From assembly GCA_017860555.1 (NCBI GenBank), contig JAGDMJ010000204.1, forward strand, positions 1 to 6,432: a stretch of DNA of 6,432 bases, written 5' to 3'. The position numbers and the translations under genes are program-made. Under the pieces are notes generated by a model. It searched no databases, was not told the origin of the DNA, and saw nothing but the letters and a program-made list of their open reading frames with translations. This DNA is from Bacteroidota bacterium (GTDB lineage: Bacteria; Bacteroidota; Ignavibacteria; UBA10030; UBA6906). Shown here one piece after another: positions 1-5,521 of the stretch. Each line of letters opens with the position of its first letter. Within the stretch, counting starts at the first letter, position 1.

Positions 1-1527
1 TCTGCTCTTGTCTTCCTTCGCCTTCCGCAGGTCTTCCATGACGAGCACCTTCAGGGCACCTTCTTTTTGAAAGACCCGGCTGAAGTCTTCCATCTCGTCG
101 ACGAGCACGAAACTGACAACAGCAAGCGGGCCTTCTTCGTTCGACCATTCCGATGCGCCCGACTCGTTCACCGCTCTCACGCGATAGCTGTATGCCTTTC
201 CGGGTTCAGCGGATTCATCCGTGAACAATGGTCGGCACTGCATGCGGCTTTCATCGACGGACGCTGCGATCGGCGACCACTCGGATTCGCTTTCCTCGCG
301 GCGTTGCACTTCATACGATTCCGCCCCGGCTGCTCCCTGCCAGGCAATGCGGGAGGGCCCTGTGATCGGGAGGAGTATCGGTTCCGCGGGAACCGGGATC
401 CGTGGCGGGACACGACCGTCGATCCGGTACGCTCTGTCACGCAGAAAGTGTATCACCATCCGTTCATGATAGTAGTCGCCGCTCTTGAACCCGGGCCAGC
501 GGTACGACTCCACGCCATTATACTCAAAATGATGGTAGAAGCCTCCTTCCCTGTTGCGGAAGCGGAGACTCCAGATCATCCCCCCGGCCAGCCCCTGGTT
601 GATAATCGTATCCGTCATCGCGAAGATGTCCTGCAAAGGCACAATGCCGTATTCTCCTACTATGTACGGTTTCCGTCCGCGGGTGATGGCCCGATTCTCC
701 ACGATCTGTCTGATCGATGCCTGCGGGTTTCCGTAGTGATGCGTCGTGAGAATATCGAGATGAGGATCCTGGAGAGACTCCTCGGTCAGCGTGCGGACAT
801 TCGTCCCCTCGGCAAGCAAATGGTTCGTGTCCAGCGTCTTTATGTAGGCGGCAATCTCCCTGGTCCAGGAATACGGAGCCTCCAGCTCGTTCCCGGTTTC
901 CCACGCCAGGATTGCTTTGTCATCACGATAGAAGGTGCCGGTGTACGTGTTCTTCCTGGTGATCAGGAACTTTATCGTGGTCTTGATATCCCCGATAAGC
1001 TCAGGATCGGTCCAGAAAGCTTCCTTCGGTTTGTTGCGGAAGGAGGCATACTCGCGCGGTCCTCCCCACCAGTGCCAGTTGTCCACAAAGGGAATGATCA
1101 GCCTGATCCCCACCTCATTGGCAACCTGCAGGACTTTGTCAAGCGCCCGGAACGCCTCCTCGTTGAACTGTCCAGGCCCATCGACATGCCTGATGAGTCC
1201 GGGAGGATCATCTTCGCGTCGGACGGAGAGCACATACGTACGGGTGACTTTCCCGCCGAACTGTTTCACGCTCATCAGGGCATCCCTGATCTCGAACTCA
1301 TCGGGAAGCCGCCACGGATTGATCCCCTCGAACGGCAGGTAGTCTTCCAGGTAGTGCAAGTTGGGGGTGTTGAAGGAAATGAACCGCAGTGGCGTGCCGC
1401 CGTCGAAGAGCGTATCCGCTCTCCGTGTGACGAAGTGGTCATACTGCCCAAAACCCCGTGTTACGGCAGCAAGGGCGATAGCGAAGAGCAGAAGCCGTGT
1501 GCGAAAATGCGTCGAGATCATATCCAT
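1..1527 (-). CDS. Secreted GH5-type (COG3934, beta-mannanase-like) glycoside hydrolase with FnIII domain, 3'-truncated by window edge
   Basis: Probable secreted endo-acting beta-mannosidase or related GH5 hydrolase. The frame is open for 509 codons to base 1 with no stop, so the C-terminus lies outside the window. Residues 4-27 form a signal peptide (basic RTR, then a hydrophobic LLLFAIALAA core, likely cleavage near GFG/QYD). The TIM barrel spans about 30-370. Visible landmarks are WHWWGG (151-156), AWETGNELE with probable acid/base Glu214, THHYG (262-266) and IVGEYG with probable nucleophile Glu292. A fibronectin type III-like domain covers about 375-470 (SYEVQRR, YSYRVRAVNESG, SEWSNEEG). 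From 471 a new segment begins (LVDEMEDFSRVF) and is cut; a carbohydrate-binding-like domain is possible but unproven. The first ATG (1527) lies one base after the kinase stop; a second in-frame ATG is at 1521 and leaves a cleaner signal peptide. Neither has a clear Shine-Dalgarno sequence, so translational coupling to the kinase gene is likely. GH5-type fold is confident; mannan as substrate is inferred from family resemblance. Confidence 0.85.
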   Translation of the reverse strand, partial: MDMISTHFRTRLLLFAIALAAVTRGFGQYDHFVTRRADTLFDGGTPLRFISFNTPNLHYLEDYLPFEGINPWRLPDEFEIRDALMSVKQFGGKVTRTYVLSVRREDDPPGLIRHVDGPGQFNEEAFRALDKVLQVANEVGIRLIIPFVDNWHWWGGPREYASFRNKPKEAFWTDPELIGDIKTTIKFLITRKNTYTGTFYRDDKAILAWETGNELEAPYSWTREIAAYIKTLDTNHLLAEGTNVRTLTEESLQDPHLDILTTHHYGNPQASIRQIVENRAITRGRKPYIVGEYGIVPLQDIFAMTDTIINQGLAGGMIWSLRFRNREGGFYHHFEYNGVESYRWPGFKSGDYYHERMVIHFLRDRAYRIDGRVPPRIPVPAEPILLPITGPSRIAWQGAAGAESYEVQRREESESEWSPIAASVDESRMQCRPLFTDESAEPGKAYSYRVRAVNESGASEWSNEEGPLAVVSFVLVDEMEDFSRVFQKEGALKVLVMEDLRKAKEDKSR

Positions 1528-1528
1528 G

Positions 1529-4267
1529 TCATGAGGTTGTGGATGGATGCGGGTTGCCATCGGGGAAAGCCGGCCGGCGCGGCAACGCCACGTAGAATGT
1601 GGCTCCTTTTCCCTCCTCTCCTTTTGCCCAAACCCGGCCGCCATGCCGTTCGATGATCTTGCGGACATTGGCCAGGCCGACGCCGGTTCCTTCAAACTCC
1701 GACTGTGCGTGCAGCCGTTGGAAGACATGGAAGAGCTTCTTGGCTTCGGCAGCCGGAAAGCCGACGCCATTGTCCCGCACGTAGTAGACCAAGAAATCCT
1801 TTTCCTTGCGACTACCGATTTCGATCTTCGGGGCAGCCGCAGTACGCGTGAACTTGAACGCATTCGAAAGAAGGTTGGCAAAAACCTGCCGCAACAGCAC
1901 AGGGTCTGCCGTGACAGGGGGCAATTCTCTCACGTCAACGGCATACCGAAGCGAAGCGCCCGGCCCACCATTCCTTTCCTCCTGTTCGACAACGTTCTCC
2001 ACCAGGCTCCGGACATCCACCTGCGTCAGCCGCGCTACCTGCCGCGTAACATGGGAGAAGGTCAGAAGTGCATTGACCAGCTCGTTCATCTGATCGGTGT
2101 TCTCTCTGATCATCTGCAGATATTCACGCTGTTTTTCACTCAGACTGTCGTGCTGGCCATCCAGAAGAAGCCGCGCAAAACCGCTGATGACCCTGAGGGG
2201 AGCTTTGAGATCATGCGAGACCGAATAACTGAACGACTCCAGTTCCTGATTGGCCTGCATGAGCTCTTTTGTACGCTTCTCCACCCGCCGTTCCATCTCC
2301 TCTTCTCTTTCCATCATCTCGTCAATATCGAGATTGATCCCGGCCCAGCAGACGATGGCGCCTTTCTCGTCGCGCACCGGGATTCCCCGGGCGAGTACGT
2401 GGTGATACTTGCCGTCCACCCCTTTGAATCGATGCGCCCGCTCCCAGAACGAGCCGGTTTGAGAGCGCTCCTTCCACGCCGCGATGGTGGCTTCAGCATC
2501 GTCGGGATGGAGGACGTTACCCCAACCAAATTCCGAACACTCCTGCTGCGTCATGCCTACCATTGTGAGAAAGGAGGGACTGGCGTAGATGTTCTTCCCG
2601 TCAGGATCGCACACCCAGATGCCCCAGTTGATCGTCTCGCCAATGGCGCGGTAGAGCTGTTCGCTCCTGCGCAGCGACTCCTCCGCCATCTTCCGGTCGG
2701 TGATATCGTGGAAATATACCGCAATGCCTTCATCTGTTGTATACACCCGGATGTGGGCCCACGTTTTGAGCAAGTCCGAATACGTCTCAAAAGTCTCCTC
2801 GCCTCCTCCGGCCATCGCGCGCTCCATTTTCCCGTACGCCTCGGTTTCAGTTCCCTGAGGAAACACCTCCCAGATGTTTTGCCCGATCAACTCTTCAGGC
2901 TTTTTCTTCCACAATTCGCACGCACGCTTGTTCACATAGGTGAATTTCCAGTCCCTCCCGAGCGAATAGAATGCGTCGTGAATGCTCTCCAGAACCTTGC
3001 TCAGCTTCTCATTCGATTTGCGGAGCGCCTCCTCTCCCTGTTTTCGCTCCGTAATATCAAGATTGGTCCCGATGACACGAATGGGGCGCCCCTGGGAGTC
3101 GCGCACCAGTCGCGCAAACAACTCCATCCAGCGGCCCTCCCCATCGGGGCTGGTGATCCGGTATTCCAACCGCTCCTCAGTGCGGTCGGAGACGAGCCAG
3201 TCCCGGATGGCGCGCTCCACCTGTTGGCGATGGTCCGGATGAATAACCCGGACCCAATCTTCGTATGTATACCGGGACGCCCTGGCCCCGGCGCCAAACA
3301 ACTTGACGAGTTCCGCTGTCCAGATAACTTCACCATTGATCACATTCCAGTCGAACACCCCGATCTTCCCGGCTTCCTGTGCCAGGCTCAGGCGGTGCTG
3401 GTTCTTCAGGAGCGCCTCCTCCATCGCCTTGCGCTCGGTGATGTCCGTGAAAACCGCCACGACCTTTCGCTCCTCCGTGGCAAAAACGGCAACCACAAGA
3501 TGCCTGCCGAGCGGAGCGATAAACATCTCACTGAACCCGGGCTGCCCTGATACGGCAACACTGTGAACAAGATCCAAATCAAGGGCTTCCCCGAAGAAGT
3601 CGGATGCGTGTCGGCCCAGCAGTTCGCTCTTCGTCGCGCCGACAAGGGTCTCAAACGCGGGATTCATGTCCAGCACGGTGCAATTGACCGGAACGCCGCC
3701 GTCATCGTATACCAGGTCGAAAATTGCCGCCGGGTCCCGCATGGAGCCGAATACGCGCCGGTATTGTTCTTCTCCCGTCCGCAGTTGCTCCTGAATGCAC
3801 TTGCTCTCGGTCAGCTCGTTTTGGACCTGCTGCAATTTGTCGTTCAGCCGGCGCAACCTTTGTTCCACGTCCCTGGCTTGCCTGGACTTTCGAGCATCGG
3901 AAAGGGCATGCTCGATGGCGGGCACCAACCTTCGAAGGTTGTCCTTCAGGACATAATCCGCCGCTCCGCGCTTGAGCGCCTCGATTGCCAGTTCCTGCTC
4001 CAGAGGTTCCGCCAGAAGAATGCACGGGACGTCCGGGCAGTGCGCCCGGGCCAGCAGCAGGGCTTCGTCGCCGCCAAAATCCGGGGGCATCCGGTAGTCC
4101 GAGAGAATGACATCGAAATCCTGATGCGCAATGGCATCCAGGAACTCGGCCCTCGTGGTAACGAATCTGACTGAAGCGGGGTATTGCAGCCCGGCCAGTT
4201 CCAGCTCGATGGGGCCGCCGTCAAAGTAGTTGTCGTCGATGTGCAGAATACGAATCGTTGTGTCCAT
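1529..4267 (-). CDS. Soluble multi-domain sensor histidine kinase: REC - 4x PAS - HisKA - HATPase_c
   Basis: Cytoplasmic two-component kinase of 912 residues that autophosphorylates on His, probably under PAS-sensed input. Domains: receiver 5-125 (acidic pair Asp11/Asp12, phospho-acceptor Asp57 in LSDYRMP, Lys108 in YVLKDN); coiled coil about 126-168; PAS1 169-280, PAS2 289-408, PAS3 421-526 and PAS4 533-650, the first three ending in DITERK/DITDRK-like PAC tails; coiled coil 650-680; HisKA 676-740 with phospho-acceptor His685 in SVSHDLKAPLR (phytochrome-type); HATPase_c about 785-896 with N-box Asn798/Asn802, G1 DNGVGFP (832-838), F-box Phe846/Phe849 and G2 GTGVGL (860-865). All catalytic boxes look intact. 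There is no signal peptide or membrane helix. The position where receivers normally carry the switch Ser/Thr is Ala86. No output domain is fused and no partner regulator lies in the window. Starts at ATG 4267, 42 nt after the cellulase gene, and ends one base before the first start of the next hydrolase. Kinase assignment is very secure; ligand and target are unknown. Confidence 0.95.
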   Translation of the reverse strand: MDTTIRILHIDDNYFDGGPIELELAGLQYPASVRFVTTRAEFLDAIAHQDFDVILSDYRMPPDFGGDEALLLARAHCPDVPCILLAEPLEQELAIEALKRGAADYVLKDNLRRLVPAIEHALSDARKSRQARDVEQRLRRLNDKLQQVQNELTESKCIQEQLRTGEEQYRRVFGSMRDPAAIFDLVYDDGGVPVNCTVLDMNPAFETLVGATKSELLGRHASDFFGEALDLDLVHSVAVSGQPGFSEMFIAPLGRHLVVAVFATEERKVVAVFTDITERKAMEEALLKNQHRLSLAQEAGKIGVFDWNVINGEVIWTAELVKLFGAGARASRYTYEDWVRVIHPDHRQQVERAIRDWLVSDRTEERLEYRITSPDGEGRWMELFARLVRDSQGRPIRVIGTNLDITERKQGEEALRKSNEKLSKVLESIHDAFYSLGRDWKFTYVNKRACELWKKKPEELIGQNIWEVFPQGTETEAYGKMERAMAGGGEETFETYSDLLKTWAHIRVYTTDEGIAVYFHDITDRKMAEESLRRSEQLYRAIGETINWGIWVCDPDGKNIYASPSFLTMVGMTQQECSEFGWGNVLHPDDAEATIAAWKERSQTGSFWERAHRFKGVDGKYHHVLARGIPVRDEKGAIVCWAGINLDIDEMMEREEEMERRVEKRTKELMQANQELESFSYSVSHDLKAPLRVISGFARLLLDGQHDSLSEKQREYLQMIRENTDQMNELVNALLTFSHVTRQVARLTQVDVRSLVENVVEQEERNGGPGASLRYAVDVRELPPVTADPVLLRQVFANLLSNAFKFTRTAAAPKIEIGSRKEKDFLVYYVRDNGVGFPAAEAKKLFHVFQRLHAQSEFEGTGVGLANVRKIIERHGGRVWAKGEEGKGATFYVALPRRPAFPDGNPHPSTTS
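3926..3941. repeat. 16-bp perfect palindrome inside the kinase receiver-domain coding region
   Basis: CAACCTTCGAAGGTTG is self-complementary over all 16 bases, centred between 3933 and 3934. It lies in the codons for residues around 109-114 (Asn-Leu-Arg-Arg-Leu), just after the receiver Lys108. About 0.1 such palindromes would be expected by chance in a window of this size. It may reflect codon choice only. Confidence 0.5.
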
Positions 4268-4279
4268 CGCGCGCCACCA

Positions 4280-4283
4280 TCCT
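4280..4283 (-). promoter_or_regulatory. Weak ribosome binding site candidate for the kinase gene
   Basis: The minus strand reads AGGA followed by a G-rich stretch (TGGTGG), 12 nt before ATG 4267. The spacing is long and the match short, so initiation may be modest or coupled to the upstream cellulase gene. The rest of the 42-nt gap (4268-4309) shows no hairpin with a T-run and no convincing promoter. Confidence 0.35.
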
Positions 4284-4309
4284 AAAGGGTCATGTGCAGA
4301 ATATGCCGC

Positions 4310-5425
4310 TTATTTCCCTGGGGGCGGGGCCTTGCTCACTTTTGTACGCAAGCCCCGCATCGCCTTCACAAAGAAGTCGCCGTTTTCTGTCAAGGCATAT
4401 GTATCCCATGATTTGATCATGGCCGGCCCCCACTCGGGATCGTAAACCCAGGCAATCCAGGATATCCCCTTCGCTTCCAGGTAATCAAGAATGGCGTCGC
4501 CATACGCACCATTGTCGGCCATTCCTTCCTTCCCCGCGGTAAATCCGATCTCCGTCGCCATCAACGGGAAGGCGCCGGCCGCGAACCCAAAATCCTCCTC
4601 CCACTTCCCTTCCCACGGCATGCTCCTCTTGTGAGGATACGGATGCGTGACGTAGCCGATGTTCCCGGCCCGCACCGGATCATCGCGCAAGGGTGCCAGG
4701 TCATACGCCCAATCCAAACCCGCGACCAAGGGAACGACGTCCCGGTCATACGACCGGATCATCGCAATGAGATCTTCATTGATCTCCCGCCATTCCGTCC
4801 AGGACATCCGGCCAAGCTGATTGAAGAAGAGCGTGGGCTCGTTGAAGAGTTCATAAAAAGCGACAGTGTTGTTGCCGCTGAAATGACGGGAGATGATTCG
4901 CCAGAACTCATACGTCTCCCTCATCGATGTGTTGTACATCGGATCCTGAAAAAGCTCGGTCTTCAGATTGCCGATCGTGTGCCAGTCGATGATGACATAC
5001 ATGCCCAGCTCCGTACACCACTCGACGGCCTGGTCCAGCAATGCGAGATAGCCCGCCGGGCTCCGTTCTCTCCAGGCGACGGGGTGAACGGGGATCCGCA
5101 CAAGCTGCGCGCCTGTCCCTTTGACCCTCTCAAAATGGCCTTTGGTCCAGTGTCCCTGATATTCGATCTTGTCTGGATCGGAAATGGAAAGTCCTTTGAA
5201 GAGATGCACTTTCCCCTGGGGATCCACAAATTGATTCCCGCGTACCGAAATCCTCGGCATCTTCCCGGCGTTGGGACTGTTCAATGGGTTCCCCGGATGC
5301 CGTGCGTTCCACCATTCACGTGCGTCTGATTTCTTCGGAGTCGGCTTTTCCTGTGTTGAGGAAGGCTGGTGGAGGAGGAAGAGAAGGGCAAGACAGAGGG
5401 CGAGCATGCGTGTCGATTTTTCCAA
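4310..5425 (-). CDS. Secreted GH5 cellulase-type glycoside hydrolase
   Basis: Single-domain exported GH5 hydrolase of 371 residues, predicted to cut beta-1,4-glucan or a similar beta-glycan by a retaining mechanism. Signal peptide: residues 1-24 (KSTR, then a hydrophobic LALCLALLFLL core), followed by a Lys/Pro-rich linker to about 35. The TIM barrel covers about 55-360. Expected GH5 residues are all visible: Arg110 in LVRIPV, His149 in IDWHT, Asn195-Glu196 in ELFNEPT (acid/base), His261 and Tyr263 in THPYPH, Glu292 in MATEIGF (nucleophile), and Trp326 in WIAWVYDPEWGP near the barrel end. There is no carbohydrate-binding or dockerin module, and no lipobox in the signal. The start is TTG at 5425, chosen because AGGAAGGAG lies 7 nt upstream; the in-frame ATG at 5407 is 25 nt from that site, although starting there would still leave a usable signal peptide. 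It is the first gene after the intergenic promoter candidate and probably leads the cellulase-kinase-mannanase unit. Exact substrate (cellulose, beta-glucan, mannan, xyloglucan) cannot be read from sequence alone. Confidence 0.92.
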   Translation of the reverse strand: MEKSTRMLALCLALLFLLHQPSSTQEKPTPKKSDAREWWNARHPGNPLNSPNAGKMPRISVRGNQFVDPQGKVHLFKGLSISDPDKIEYQGHWTKGHFERVKGTGAQLVRIPVHPVAWRERSPAGYLALLDQAVEWCTELGMYVIIDWHTIGNLKTELFQDPMYNTSMRETYEFWRIISRHFSGNNTVAFYELFNEPTLFFNQLGRMSWTEWREINEDLIAMIRSYDRDVVPLVAGLDWAYDLAPLRDDPVRAGNIGYVTHPYPHKRSMPWEGKWEEDFGFAAGAFPLMATEIGFTAGKEGMADNGAYGDAILDYLEAKGISWIAWVYDPEWGPAMIKSWDTYALTENGDFFVKAMRGLRTKVSKAPPPGK

Positions 5426-5432
5426 CGAAGTG

Positions 5433-5441
5433 CTCCTTCCT
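5433..5441 (-). promoter_or_regulatory. Strong Shine-Dalgarno site that fixes the TTG start of the GH5 gene
   Basis: AGGAAGGAG on the minus strand with a 7-nt spacer to TTG 5425. The near-full complementarity to the 16S rRNA tail at ideal spacing favours TTG over the ATG 18 nt further in. It is the strongest ribosome binding site in the window. Confidence 0.8.
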
Positions 5442-5442
5442 G

Positions 5443-5505
5443 AATGTCAACAGAAGACGGATGCAGGCGAAAAAAATTTAGGCTTAACTTACGAAAATGT
5501 CAACA
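5443..5505. repeat. Two 10-bp direct repeats around the promoter
   Basis: The plus-strand 10-mer AATGTCAACA occurs at 5443-5452 and 5496-5505, offset by 53 bp (about five helical turns). The copy at 5496 contains the -35 box; the other lies just upstream of the Shine-Dalgarno site, within the predicted leader. They may be paired regulator sites or a chance repeat. Confidence 0.4.
5475..5503 (-). promoter_or_regulatory. Sigma70-type promoter candidate for the GH5-kinase-GH5 unit
   Basis: On the minus strand a perfect -35 box TTGACA (5503-5498) is followed after 17 nt by TAAATT (5480-5475), matching 4 of 6 bases of TATAAT. A start near 5468 would give a leader of about 42 nt carrying the strong Shine-Dalgarno site. 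The same bases also nearly fit the Bacteroidota-type promoter (GTTG, 20 nt, TAAATTTT against TTTG...TAnnTTTG), so the call holds for either sigma class. It sits wholly between the GH9-like stop and the GH5 start. Confidence 0.6.
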
Positions 5506-5511
5506 TCTCCC

Positions 5512-5521
5512 GGGACGTCCC
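5512..5521. promoter_or_regulatory. Perfect 10-bp palindrome next to the promoter, possible operator
   Basis: GGGACGTCCC overlaps the last base of the GH9-like stop codon and lies 8 bp upstream of the -35 box. It has no loop and no T-run follows on the minus strand, so it looks more like a protein-binding site than a terminator. A 10-bp palindrome is expected several times by chance in a window this size, so support is weak. Confidence 0.25.

Noticed and set aside
67..1656. Plus-strand open frame (529 codons) over the GH5-FnIII gene and the kinase 3' end
   Set aside because: It crosses two real genes in antisense and has no family motifs. The minus strand encodes a signal peptide, a GH5 barrel with both catalytic Glu residues and an FnIII domain.
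1547..3550. Long plus-strand open frame (667 codons) antisense to the kinase gene
   Set aside because: It overlaps an intact kinase with every catalytic motif on the other strand. Its translation is rich in Arg, Pro and His, shows no recognisable domain, and arises from GC-biased codons of the true gene.
2310..3770. LOV (flavin) photosensor identity for one of the PAS domains
   Set aside because: None of the four PAS domains contains the Cys-bearing NCRFLQ-type motif, so no cofactor can be assigned.
4268..4309. Possible terminator or promoter between the GH5 and kinase genes
   Set aside because: There is no stable stem followed by a T-run and no -35/-10 pair at usable spacing, only a weak Shine-Dalgarno-like AGGA.
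4631..5329. Plus-strand open frame (232 codons) opposite the GH5 cellulase gene
   Set aside because: Shadow of a complete GH5 gene with all expected catalytic residues; no ribosome binding site or domain supports it.
5470..5476. Run of seven A (T on the minus strand) as terminator of the GH9-like gene
   Set aside because: No GC-rich hairpin lies immediately before it on the minus strand, and it overlaps the end of the -10 box candidate.
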